Below, piece by piece: positions 1 through 12,200 of a DNA stretch of 64,000 bases. A model generated the notes under the pieces. That model did no database searches. It had not been told where the DNA came from and was given only the letters and a program-made list of their open reading frames with translations. Numbering within the stretch: position 1 is the stretch's first letter; the number at the start of each line of letters is the position of its first letter. The translations under genes were made by a program, and so were the position numbers. Source of the stretch: Arbacia lixula (Eukaryota; Echinodermata; Echinoidea; Arbacioida; Arbaciidae); the NCBI GenBank assembly GCA_963669155.1, contig OZ022589.1:19635439-19699438 (forward strand), read 5' to 3'.

Positions 1-1202
1 GGCAGATAATGAAGAAGACCACGGCGAACGAGATGTATTGCTGGGGAGGGTATAGGGAGGAGAGGGGGCGATATGCCACATGATCGTTTTTCTCGCAATG
101 TATGGTCAACAAGGAATCTAACGAGATCACGACGTTTCGTGCGCCGCTGCAACACTTCGTCAGGTGTGATGCCAAATTGTTATCAGGGTTCAAATACCCT
201 TTGGTCAGCGCAGCGCACCAACCGAGAAACCCCGCTCTAAACGGTCGCTGAGCAAAGGGTATTTAGACCCCTTTAGACCCTTGCTCACTACAATCTGGGG
301 GTGGTATTACAGAACGATAACTTAGGAGAAATCTTATCCTAACTCCGCCCCTAAGATTTCTCCTAAGTTTTCTCCTATCTTTATGGAAATTTATGCAAAT
401 CATAAAGTTAGGAGGATTGGTATTCCAGAATGCGCGTAAGAGAGGATTTAGGAGAAAGCTTAGGAGAAAACTTAGGAGAGCCTCCCCCTGTCTTAGCCAT
501 TCATAACACACGCAATAAAAAAGAGCAGCATTTATTTGCGCAAGCGCGCCTACATGATTGATGTGCGCGCACATAGTTGCGCGACCACAAAGTTAGGATC
601 AATCCTAGGAGGACGAGGGCCCGGTGAGATGCTGTGATGATTGGCTGTTCATAAATGAAACACTTCCCTCCATTGGCTAATAAATGCGCACTGGGTAGGG
701 TCAAACCCTCCCTAATTTACATTAAGAGAGTCCTAAGAGGATGTTCTGTAATACCAATTTCTTGCTGTCTTAGGCACCTCCTAACTCGGGGACTTAGGAA
801 AAAACTTAGGAGAAAACTTAGGATAACTTCTGTAATACCACCCTGGAATCACACCTGACGAAGTGTTGTAGCGGCTCACAAACGACGTGATCTTTTTAGA
901 TTCTTTGTTGACCATACATTGCGAGACAAACGATTATCACAAGCGATTATATCCGCAATAAATAACATATTTAGCATTGAATAAATAAATGTTTATAAAC
1001 CTCAGCTTAATAATCTTGTTACCGGATTTGTTGACAGGCACGAACCAGATTATAGACTAGACTTAATATGGAGAAAGAGACCGAGAGATTAGATAACGTA
1101 ACTACAATAGTTTCGTTAAAATGTCAAAGTATATATAAATGCCCGATAGAAAATGTACTAAAGATAGCATGAGAGAAGGGCAGGGGCAGGAAGGGATCCA
1201 AA

Positions 1203-1249
<47 letters not shown>

Positions 1250-2708
1250 GGGGGTCTCGGTGAGGGGGGGGGGGAGTGGGGAAAGAATTGACTAAAATAA
1301 AACCATAATATTATGTTCTCTACTCACCGATGGATTTCCCCATGTGTACCACAATGATACTCCAATGATCTCGAAAATCGCAGCAAAGAGGAAGATCCAA
1401 AACCACTGCGACCGAAATTCATATTCAAATCCTGTGAAAAAATCAATCTTAACGCATAAAATACAATGTAAACGTGACAAGTGTAAAGTTCGCGTGATGA
1501 TAGCATTAGTAATGTCTTGATTCCTCCGTGTAAATGGGGCTCTATCTTGAAGCACCATCACCTAGCTGCATATCACACCTTTCACCACGTGCTATAGGAA
1601 TGATGCGGTTGACTCTTCAAAACCGGCCCTCTTATTTTCTTTTGAATATTTTCATACCAAGATGAACAGGTAAAATACTGAAATTACACTATGCTCTTTA
1701 AAGAAATATTTTTGGAATTGAAGACTAGCGAGAAACCAAGTTCCGCGAAATTTTTCTTCGAATATCGCTCGATGAAACATTGATTCACATCACTGAACCT
1801 TTACACGGGTTCCTATTCATGTGCGATATCTCCGTTAATCCAACGAGTACTATGCCAACGTTTTTCTAGTCCGTCTCGATCGTGTTCTTTCGAGTGGAAT
1901 GAAAAATGACGGGAAACTTTCTGGCGCGGAAATCACGGAAGTACGAACGCAAGTTGAAAAACAAAGATCATGTAAATCTTGCTGAGGGACATACTGTAGA
2001 CTCTAATCGATGTTTGCTTGTAACGCATAATAGTGAGTGGTCCCCAAATTTCTCTAAAAAATCAGCAGAATTATGCTCTTTAAAAAACTATTTTTGGATT
2101 GAAGATTAATAATAAACTTTCGGAGAAATTACGCTTCGCATATTGATAGGTAAAACGTCGCACATTCACACCACTGAACCTTGGAACCGGCCCCTACCGA
2201 TAATGTGCGATATCTCCGTCAATCCAACGAGTACAGTGCCGACATTTCAACAGTATTGCGTCTCGATCATGCTCGTTCCAGTGCAGTGAAAAATAAACGG
2301 GAAAGTTTCGGCGATCGACGAGAAGTACGAACACAAGTTGAAAAACAGAAATGTTTCGAACGAAAATGTGCAATTGTAAAAAATGAGCACATTTTGTCTA
2401 GAATTTTCCTTCCGAAATCGTGCATTTTGTTTACCAATGCGTAAATAGACAATAAATCGCTCATCCAACCTTCGATAAGGGGCACTGAGCAGAAATACGC
2501 GGGTGCCGGTTTGTGGACAACTCACGATACCTCTACAGTTTGATTATTCCCACCACCCTAAGCACCGTATTATCGCCTTACTGTTTACTCCGGTTTCTGT
2601 GAATGGATGGATATGATTCTCCTCCAGCTTCTCACGGAAGACATCCTCTGGCCTAGCCCAAAATGACAAGTCCCAGGTTCCAAAGATTCCAACCACAGAT
2701 TTTTTCAT
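1..2708 (-). CDS. Unidentified multi-pass membrane protein, 5' three exons (partial)
   Basis: Three minus-strand exons fit together: 2582-2708, 1328-1431 and 1-40, the last running off the window. Exon 1 would begin at ATG 2708 (MKKSVVGIFGTWDL...) and end after one base of a codon at a GTAAGG donor. Exon 2 begins after a TTTTTTCACAG acceptor with the matching two bases and ends in phase 0 at GTGAGT. Exon 3 begins after CTCCCCAG. The joined 90 residues are a charged, Trp-rich N-terminus of about 58 residues (FWARPEDVFREKLEEN), then a hydrophobic helix (FWIFLFAAIFEIIGVSLWY), then the start of another (YISFAVVFFIIC). This suggests an integral membrane protein with a cytosolic N-terminus. I do not recognise the family. 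Intron 1 holds a diverged tandem repeat. Phase agreement across both junctions is the main support; ATG 2708 as the start is inferred. Confidence 0.55.
81..940. mobile_element. Foldback DNA element with ~90-bp terminal inverted repeats
   Basis: The sequence 81-172 reappears as its reverse complement at about 847-940. Both ends carry TCTCGCAATGTATGGTCAAC, then a shared tract ending in CACTTCGTCAGGTGTGAT. No transposase is visible between them. It lies in the intron between exons 3 and 2 of the membrane-protein gene. A second element (296-846) and a small inverted repeat (about 190-271, arms AAATACCCTTTG/CAAAGGGTATTT) sit inside it. Superfamily not assigned. Confidence 0.6.
296..846. mobile_element. 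MITE with GGTGGTATTACAGAA termini, nested in the 81-940 element
   Basis: Begins GGGGGTGGTATTACAGAA and ends TTCTGTAATACCACCC, an inverted pair. The interior is rich in TTAGGAGAAAA motifs on both strands. It shares the GGTATTNC-plus-TTAGGA style with the 620-bp elements at 10633 and 12214, so it is probably a relative. Confidence 0.5.
1204..1275. repeat. (GA)n microsatellite and G-run
   Basis: About 17 GA dinucleotides followed by two long G tracts. Confidence 0.9.
1690..2360. repeat. Diverged tandem duplication, ~285-bp unit
   Basis: The stretch 1690-1975 is repeated at 2073-2356 with shared blocks TGCTCTTTAAA, GCGATATCTCCGT, AATCCAACGAGTAC and AGTTGAAAAACA. A third fragment of the same family is at 30880-30955. 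It sits in intron 1 of the membrane-protein gene; nature unknown. Confidence 0.6.
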
Positions 2709-3407
2709 TTCGCAACAAGATGGGAGAAATTTATGAGCGAATTTCAAAGTTTTAGCCAGTGAATGTAAAGGTCATTGCAGTTCTTGCTCAATAAACTTCA
2801 ACCCAAGCTTTTGTTACGTGTATGCAAATGACAGCGCGCTTATCAACTTAAGCGCAGGCGCAGAATACGCGCGCATATTGTTGCTATGAGAAACCATTTC
2901 GAGTACATTTTCCATGCACGTGAAATTCCTCACATGAAATTATCAAAGTGGGCAAATCAACTACAAACTGCACAGTGTTGGGAGAAATGCACTGGTAAGT
3001 ATGGAATGGATAAAATGTAGGCGTGTTTCAATTACAATGATGGCATAGCTGCTGATGTAACGTCATACATTTTGGACAAAACAAATGACTGGTATGATGG
3101 ACTTTACAAACATAAGAACCCTTTGTCCCTCACACAGATTATTATGGTCAATATGATTTGTGTGTATTTTCGAATCGAGATTTCTTCGATCTTTCCGCTG
3201 ATCCTCAGGACGAAAACATGTGTTTTTTTAAACCTAAATTTCATTGAAACGTGAATGAAGGGTGCGGGGGTGGGGTGGGGGTGTTCCATCAATCCTTAAA
3301 ATTGTTCCAAAAATGTACGTCGATTTTAGTTGATGAAATACTACCTGTCCATTTTTTGTTTACATAAAAGGAGAACTGGTCGAATTAAGTATAGGAGCAA
3401 TGACCGA

Positions 3408-3527
<120 letters not shown>

Positions 3528-3925
3528 ATACGCAAACATAGGCGGACCTTTGCATGGGTATCCCCCCCCCCCTTCCTCCATTTTCAGTTTCCCTCTTAGA
3601 CACACACACGAACACATAAACACACACTTCTACAATATCCGTCCAAATGCCTAGTTCCATAGGAGTCTTGACTGATAATTTAAAAGAAAGGTGGTCAAGC
3701 AATGGCGAAGTTTGAGTTTCCGTTAAGCCTTTTCGTTAATTTATTTAGGTTCTGGATTTCGTAGTGAATTTTCGTTTGGTTCGGGGTTTATATAAAGTGG
3801 TAATGTTTCGCATATGAAGCATTCACTCGTGCTTTTATCGAAATTATCTGCACATTCCGGGTTCATAACATGCAAACGTATTAAATAGTTAATTTAGATC
3901 ACAACACTGACCATTATGTTACACA

Positions 3926-4076
3926 CATATCAATCGAATAGCAACTGCCATCATAGCGTCATTAATAATGCATGATGAGTCTAGAAGAAAATAGTTGTGA
4001 CTTGTGAGTTGACATGTGTAATGCAAAATGACCATTGTTTTGTTCTAAATTAATTATCTGATACCTTCACATTAAT
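3926..4076. repeat. Dispersed ~150-bp repeat, copy 1 of 5
   Basis: Carries the blocks TAGCAACTGCCATCA, CATTAATAATGCATGATG and AATTATCTGATAC. The same blocks recur at 25088-25222, 25508-25640, 27600-27735 and 41876-41976. Probably an internal part of a non-autonomous transposon. Confidence 0.5.
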
Positions 4077-4569
4077 ATCTCTAAATTTGATCGAGAGGGC
4101 CAATCTCCTTGAATATTAACATGATTACTATAAAAAAAAGTAATTCTCTCTCTCTTTCTCTCATTCACGTACACGCACGCGCATGCAACAGCGAATTCAT
4201 ATGCGTCACTTTTCATTAGCACACGATTGGAATAATGCTGTCGGATATTTGTTTTTTAGTTCCATTACTATCGCTATGTCTATGTTTTTAATAGCGGTCT
4301 TTTTCTGATTCGGCTTGTTTCCTTTACTTTTTTTATATAAAAAGTTGTTCTCTTCTGACAAAATGCCGTTTTAGGTAATCACATACTTAATTCTTCTATA
4401 CAATAACCTAAACGACAGCATACAGCAATACTACATATTTCTTGCTAAATGATACTTTATAGTGCAACCTGCTTTAGCGAGCACCTGTACATTGATTGTC
4501 TAAAGAGAACGCATCATGCATGTCATGCGCTTCTATTGAACACTAATTGAATATACATAAAGAGCACCA

Positions 4570-4730
4570 GGGCCCTGTCGCATAAAACTTACCATTGATA
4601 TTAACTTTGCTATCAATGGCAACTTCTATGGAAACCTTGAATTTGATTGACTGTCGAGCAGTGTTACCATGGTAGTTACCATTGATGACAGAGTTACCAT
4701 TAATGGTATTTTTTATGCAACGGGACCCTG
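4570..4730 (+). mobile_element. Palindromic ~160-bp MITE, family A
   Basis: Starts GGGCCCTGTCGCATAAAACT and ends with TTTTATGCAACGGGACCC. Internal inverted TTACCATTGAT/ATCAATGGTAA blocks flank a core GAAACCTTGAATTTGATTG. Other family A copies or fragments are at 6185, 6243, 6509, 7274, 12941, 13505, 13985, 18588, 18878, 28341, 56941 and 63048. Confidence 0.75.
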
Positions 4731-5490
4731 CTCATAAGGACGGCAAATACGTGTCTCTCTTGAGATGCCTTTATATCTAGGTCTCACTAAAGCAGGCCTA
4801 TGAACAGGAAATAAACAATCAGACAAAATAATGTTATCAAACAACAGTTTTTGTTTCCGTTCTGCGTTTAATAGTATAAGTTCTTACACTGCTTGAATAT
4901 TCCACTTAATATCAAATTAAAAGAACGTGTCTTTTCGTATATTTTCGTATATCATATTTTTTTACATAAAATATATATTTTGTTGACCAATATTTCATAT
5001 ATAGATACTATCAATGTTTATTCTCTGCATGCATGATTGCTGTGCAATATATATTATTGTCAGTGTCCACTTCATAGTACGCAAATGATATTTCAACACA
5101 TAGCATTGTTTGCATTCGATCAATTTTAAATCGGCGCTGATCTTTTTTTTAACAGAGAGGGAAGGAGTTAATCTAGGGCAATCGTTAGCAGCGCTATTTG
5201 TTGATTTTTTAAAGCTAGAAACAACAGTAAATTCACAATATCAAAACATGAATATAAGCAAAGATCGTAACGAAATGCTTGAAAAAAATTAAAACCAGCG
5301 ATTTGACATGTCGGCTAACATAAACACTTACATTAAACGTATTATATTTCTAAAACTATTTTCATGTTTCATCATCAAATTTGGATGATGAAACATGAAA
5401 ACATTTTTTAGAAATATACAAGCGCTTAACTGAGGGAAATTTCCCAATAATTGTCGACAAAGATAGATAAATGAGAAAGTTATCACATAT
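4731..5490. other. AT-rich non-coding interval
   Basis: No gene or transposon end seen apart from the hairpin at 5347-5414. Confidence 0.5.
5347..5414. repeat. Near-perfect hairpin
   Basis: TTCATGTTTCATCATC, a seven-base loop, then GATGATGAAACATGAA, extended outward by TTTCTAAAA/TTTTAGAAA with small mismatches. Confidence 0.75.
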
Positions 5491-5657
5491 GGGTCATGTT
5501 GCATAATAGGTTTTCAATTGTCGTACCTTACCATCAATGGTAACTACCATGACAGCGGGTGCAATGATGAGAGCTCATTGGCTGTTGCCATGGTATTTAC
5601 CATTGATCATGTTGATGGTAAGTTACAATAATTGACAACCGTTATGCATCATGGCCA
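5491..5657 (+). mobile_element. MITE, family B (relative of family A)
   Basis: Ends are GGGTCATGTTGCATA...ATGCATCATGGCC. A GTTTTCAATTGT block and inverted ACCATCAATGGTAACTACCATG/CCATGGTATTTACCATTGAT blocks lie inside. Related copies at 7119 and 63375. Confidence 0.65.
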
Positions 5658-6184
5658 TGGTCTTGGTAAACGGCTGCTATCGTAAAGATATCAACCATCC
5701 TTTTCGATTTGTTGAACATTAGGATTTAGATATTCCTTCGATAATCCATTCTTTGGGCAATATTAGGGTGCCGTCAGGGTGGCAATATAAATTCTTCGCT
5801 CTTGTTTTCAGGCGACGTCCATCAAACATAATTTTGTCGAACGGTAATATTGAGGACAGAACTATCATCACGTTTCAGTTTCATGGCAAGACACTGGCAG
5901 AAATTTATCAAATGTTACAAAATAATTTTTATACACACATGATTGCGTGTATAAAACTATCACATTTCCAAAATCACCTGCACCAAAAAATATCATTTGA
6001 AAACAAACTCAGAAACGTAATAAGGGGCAGGACACTTTATATACTTGATTAATGAACTCACCTTTGAAAGACTTGTGTCTCGTCCCCAAAATTTAGCGGA
6101 ATCGAAAGAAAAATAGGAATAAAAATGTTGTCGACTCTCCACTTTTCGTACTAATGTGACATTCCATATTAGCTAAAATTACAT

Positions 6185-6669
6185 GTTGCCATGGCAGTTA
6201 CCATTGATGGCTTGTTTTACGCAACAGTGCACAGGAGCGATCAGGACCCTGTTGAATAAAACCAATTATATTGATGGTCACTTTGCTACGAATGGCAACT
6301 TTTATGCAAACCTTGAATTTATTTGGCTGTCGAGCGATGTTACCACGGTAGTTACCATTGATGGGAGAGTTGCCATCAATGGTAAGTTTTTTGCAACTGA
6401 ATCCAGATGTACTATGATTACGGTCCCGTAAGTGTACAGCCGGAATCGGCTGCCGCAATCATTGTACTTCCACTGTACATGGCAACATGAAAATGATGCG
6501 TATTACCAAGGCTTTGTTGCATAAAACTTACTATTTATGGTAATTTTGCTACCAATGGTAACTCCTATTGAAACCTTGAATGTGATTGGCCGTCAAGCGA
6601 TGTCACCATTGTAGTTTCCATTGATGGCAGATTTACCATTAAAACCGGTAAGTTTTATGCACCGGGGCC
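6185..6669 (+). mobile_element. Cluster of three family A MITE copies
   Basis: A 3' fragment lies at about 6185-6230 (TGGCAGTTACCATTGATGG...TTACGCAACA). A full copy is at 6243-6404 and another at 6509-6669. All are in the same orientation and mutually diverged, which suggests independent insertions rather than a recent tandem duplication. Confidence 0.7.
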
Positions 6670-7118
6670 TAGATAAATGCAAATTCGACCTATTGTCATA
6701 CTTGTCGGCATATTGATGTTGACCCTAGGTCATGTAGAACAAAAGTTTTAACCCTCTCATTACCAGGCCGTGAAAAACTCCTTTGCCTTACTACAAATCT
6801 CCATGCCAATAGTAATGAGAGGGTTAGGTCTATAACTACCATGGAGAGGACGACTTATTTTTGTGCAAATTAGCCGTTGCCATGTTGGTTATAAACGGTG
6901 GATCGGACGAATCCTAAAGCTTTGTTCAGCGTGACCCAAGGTATGCAACATGCCCGATGCAAGGGAGCATCTTCCTAGCTCATTAACCTCAATGGACAGA
7001 AAGTGAATCATACCACAACACACTGTACGACGCTATCACATCCCGACTACAACTCGACGAATAAAGGTAAAGGGACTGTCCAAATCGTACATCATCCACC
7101 GTAACTAATTTCCTTTTA

Positions 7119-7432
7119 GGGCCATGTTGCATATAGGTTTTCAATTATTACCATCAATGGTAACTACCATAGCAACATTTGCAACAATGGGAGTTCATTG
7201 GCTATTTCCACGGTAGTAACCATTGATCACAAATTACAATAGTTGAACACCTACTGTATATACAACATGACCCAGGGCGCTTTTGAAGAAAACTTACCAT
7301 TAATGGCAATTTTGCTACCAATGGCAATTGCTATGGTAACCTTGAATATGATTAGATGTCGAGCGATGTTGCCATGGCAGTTACCATTTATGACAGACTT
7401 ACCATAAATGGTAAGTTTGATGAAACGGGGCC
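7119..7432 (+). mobile_element. Family B MITE (7119-7273) abutting a family A MITE (7274-7432)
   Basis: The family B copy ends TACAACATGACCC and the family A copy begins AGGGCGC immediately after. They lie just downstream of the KLHL10-like stop codon. Confidence 0.65.
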
Positions 7433-7657
7433 GAGATTGATATATTGACGAATAGCGACACACACGAATCCCGTGAATCCAGACCCATTCCAGTGGAAGG
7501 TCCAACAATTGGCAACGTACACATAACTGCAAATCCCGATGCAATATTTGAGACACACCCTCTTTTTTTTTGGTGACACGCTCACACCATGGGTGATTAT
7601 AGTCGAGTTGTGGTCGGATGGCGATTGAGTCGTACCAGTGTGCGGTTATCCTGTGTT

Positions 7658-8754
7658 CTATGATTCGTTCGCCCCCGCCCGTTGGTTGGCCGGTGGATTT
7701 GGCGGTGGGTTTGGCGGTTGGTTTGCCGGCGGGTTTACCGGTGGGTTTGCCGGCGGGTTTACCGGTGGGTTTGCCGGCGGATTTGCCGGCACGCCTTCCT
7801 GCTGATTCTGGTTCATCACATTCCCCGCAGCAGAGGACGCGCCGCTGTTAGGGTGTCGTCGCGGATTTGGAGATCGGTCTGGGAACTGCACAACTTCGTC
7901 CCCATCAACCTCGTCATCTTCCTCATCCTCCTCCTCCTCCTCTTCCTCCTCCTCTTCATCATCGTTCTCGTCGTCGAGAGCAGCTTGCTGCCGTAGAAAC
8001 TCGTTAATTTCTGAAAAAAAGATGGACATAAATGATGAAAATGATGACCAACTCATGCATTATTTCATTGATGCGTAACTTCGCATCATTATCATAACAA
8101 TGATTAACTTACAACACCACTTACAACATCGCTTTGAACATAATTACACTGAATGTGTGAAACCACATCTACAGCCGCCTTGTTATGACGGTATCATAAT
8201 AAGCGCGCACTCATCAACAGCAACCTCGACAGCGTACACACCTGCCTCGTCGGCGGCCTCCTCGGCAGCCGGATCGTTGGCGTTGGCGAGGCGGTGCTGG
8301 CTGGTGCTCTCCTCCATGGCAATAGCCGCCTGCTCCAGCGATGCCTGGGTCGGCACGAATGCCGGCGGAGGCAGGTCGCGGTCACGGGGCCACGTGAACT
8401 CGCGCACGTTGGGCAGGTCCGCCACGACGCCGATACTGAGCGCGCTTCGGTACACGTTCATGTCGCACGCATCATACCTATAGCACGGGGGGAGGAGGTG
8501 GATGGGGGTGGGGGTGGGGTGGGAGTGGGGAAGCATAGACAAAATCAATATCTGATATGATACAAGCGATCGAGGAAATATGTCCTGTTGTCCTCAAGGC
8601 AATTGTCAGTTCTACTTAGATATCTCATTATGTAGGTTTTTGGGCTGAAATATTCCTAAATGAAATAGAGTAATGTATTGTGCAAAAAGGCATGAAAGGA
8701 GGATATGGAATACGTTTTTGTTATGCAATAAAGGGGCTGTGTGAGTGTGTGTGC

Positions 8755-8816
<62 letters not shown>

Positions 8817-9195
8817 TTGAAGGGGGGGGGGGGGTTCTCTCTTCGGCGACCTTAAATTGTGCTGTAGGCCTCTATCTTTCGACTCTACCATGTTCATTGT
8901 CGCATGGGACAATGAAGCGGCGCGCTCGTGCACTCACCATTCATCGTTGTCTGGATCGTAGCACTCGACGTTGTAGATGGTGGTGATGCCGTTGAAGCCC
9001 CCGATGACGAAGATCATGTCGTCAAGGACGGCGACGCCGAAGTTGCTGCGGTGGATGTACATGCTGGGCGCGGAGCTCCACTGCATCGCCCCGGGCTTCC
9101 AGCGCTCCATCGTGTTGAGGCGAGTCAGGCCGTTAAAGCCTCCCACCGCATACACGCTATCCCTGTGGGTGGGGAGCAAAGAAAAGGAGAGGGGA

Positions 9196-9240
<45 letters not shown>

Positions 9241-12200
9241 GTGTGTGGGGGGGGGGGGGTGGTCGGGGTAGGGGAGGAAAATGGAGAATGGAAAAGAGGG
9301 AGATATAGAAAAAGAGAGAAAGAAGGAGGGAAGGGATGGAGGTTAAGGATAGATGTGGAGAGAGGTGAAAGGGAGGAGAGAATAAAAGTAATAAATACAT
9401 TAGATGAAGCAATATAGAATGTTATTCTTTGTCTCATCCATCTGCCTTTCAACCCCCCCCCCCATCCCCTCACCAGTCAACCCTCCTATGCTTTCAGCTC
9501 ATCCATTCTCAACCCCTCTCATCCATTCCCTCCTCCTCCTCCTCTTTCTCCTCCCCTCCTCTTCCCCTCCCCTCACCTATCTTGTCCATCTGAGTCTACC
9601 CCTCCTACCTGAACGCCACGGCCCCTACGCCGCTCCTCCGGCTGGTCATCCGCGGCAAATCCCGCCACTCGTCCAGCTCGGGGTCGTAGATCTCGGCCGA
9701 ATTTAGGCACTCGTTGCCGTTGAAGCCGCCGACGATGACGATCTTGTCATCGAGTCGGCAGGCAGAGGCATCGCTCCTATGGTGGTTCATTGAGGGCATC
9801 AACGTCCACTGATTCTGCTTGGGGTCGTACCTATTCAAGGATGAAACGTGTTTGGGTGTTGGCAATAATACATTTCTGTATTCGTGGGAGGCGTGTATTA
9901 ATCGCATATCACCATGATCACGTATTAGACTTTAATACAGAGGTATAAGGGAGCTTTATAGTTCACAACCTAGCTCAACATTCCGCGTCGTGAAAAATCT
10001 TGCTTTTGATTTGCTTATGTTGCGACACTACTCAACTTGACAGAGCAATTAAAGTAAAATAGCGCCATCATTTGCCGCGCCGCGATTTTCTAGAAGACGC
10101 AAAATTGCCTGAGAACGGTTATGACGACGCAGGATGGAATCAGGCTGATTTCCCCAACTCAGAAGATTCCGCGTCATGGATGAGAAATCTAAAGCTCCAT
10201 ATTTTAAGCACTCTGAAGATGCAGGAACTAATGTTACAAGATATCTTTCAATGGAGATACAACAACAGCCGCAATGAAGTTTCATATTTTCAATCCTATT
10301 TTCAAGTTTCATAGGACAAACATGCGCACCTGTCTGTTCGTATTCATTTGTTATAATTTTAGACGTCAACGTCCAAAGTTGAATAACTCTTTTCATATGC
10401 ACTGCTAGTGAATAAAACTCACATCTGTTACATAAACGAGTTAAGATGAGCTTACCTCTCGACCGTCTTGAGTCGGGTGTGACCGTCGAACCCGCCCATG
10501 GCGTACACGTAATCCCCGAGGGTTGCCACGCTAACGTAGCAGCGACGAGAGTTCATGGGCGCTACCTCGCACCAAACCTTTTGTGACAAACAGACTCAGT
10601 TACCAGGGTTAGATCAGGGCAAGGCAAGATCTGGGGGGGCATTCCGAAAACGAACTTAGGAAAAATTTTATTGTATCTCAGGGACTTAGGAAAAATTTTA
10701 TCTTTTGGTATTCCGAAAAGCCAACTTACAATAAAAGATAAAATTTTTATTCAAATGAGCTAGAGATAAAATTTTTATGTTAATGAGGCTCCGAGATAAA
10801 ATTTTTATGCAAATGAGCTCAATCGGTATTCTGAAACGCACTTAGGAAAAAAAGTTAGGATAAAAGATAAAACTGCTCCCAAGCAATTTTATCTCCAGAC
10901 GTACGCGCCAAGGTCCATAGCATTACGTGCAAAAATTATTCGCGCATTCAACTTTTTGCACATGTGCGCATCAAATGCAATAAGGCGCGCTGATAGACAT
11001 CAATGCGCAATGTCCCTTTCAGTTTCATGACATCACACCATCAGCTTGATGGTGTTAATGTATGCAAAAGCCATGAGAGGACGTTTATTACTGGCTACCT
11101 CTGGGGTAGCAGCGCAGGGCATGCGCTCATTAATATTGGTTAAAATCTTCCTAAAATATTTTTCGGAATACCAAAGATAAAATATTTTAAGGACATTGTA
11201 TCTTAGGGGAGATAAAATTTTTATCTCTGTGGATTTTCGGAATACCGCCCCTGGAGGGCGTTTCATGAACATTTTTCGTCTGACAAGCTGTCTTTTTCCG
11301 ACAGCTACCATAGTAACAGTCAGAGGCTAGTGCCTCCCAGCCAATCAAAACCGAGGATTTTACTGAAGTTGTCAACACTGACCATTTGTCAGTGCTGACA
11401 ACGTTCATGAAACGCCCTACTGGGCTCGAGCACATGTCACTCCTTTAGTTGCGTAGTTTCGCTGGCAGTTTCGAAGTTGACATCGAAACCATGAAAACAA
11501 GCATCCGACCTGTCAAGTATCACGACGCGACACCTCGTTTATATCGATGTCGGTTGTCATATTTTGTGACATTTATTGTAGCTGAATTTACATTGTTCTT
11601 TTTGTTTGTTTTTTGTGAAAAAAAAATAATTTAATCTTGAAACTTGAATCTTGAATAGTGCAAATAGGCCCTCACCTTGGTGACTGGGTCAAAGCAGCGC
11701 ACGCTGTTGAAGTACTGGTTGCTGTCGAAGCCGCCCACGGCATAGATCTTCTTGTTGAGCACGGCGATGCCCATGTAGGCCCGTGGTCGATTGTTGACGG
11801 TGTCGAGAAGCACCCAGCGGTCGGCCCGGGTGTCGTAGGCCTCAATCGCACTGGTCGGACTGCCCCCGCTCCATCCGCCCACGGCAAAGAGCAGCTTGTA
11901 CGGCAGCCTGACCGAGGAGGTGGATAGGAGAAAAGGAGAAAAGTGCAGAAGGGTATATGGATAGATAGATGCATAGAGTGAAAGTATAAAGATACTTGTA
12001 AATCGATATTCATACATGAACAGAGAAATTATGTCTATAATATGTTTATGAAAACAAGGGTGAAAAAGGCTTAACTGCGTATGCGAAACGTTGAAGTGTA
12101 CGGTCATATCAATAAATTAGGTACCTAGTGAGAATATTTGAATAATCGCGATAACTTATTCCGCGGCTGATCAATATTCAAAATACCAAGTTGCAAAATA

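Noticed and set aside
5753-6052. 99-residue plus-strand frame starting MGNIRVPSGWQYKFF
   Set aside because: No recognised motif, no splice or neighbour support; length is within chance for this AT-rich DNA.
7618-7996. Gly/Val/Leu-repeat plus-strand frames
   Set aside because: Antisense shadows of the Pro-Asn and acidic tail of the KLHL10-like exon 10.
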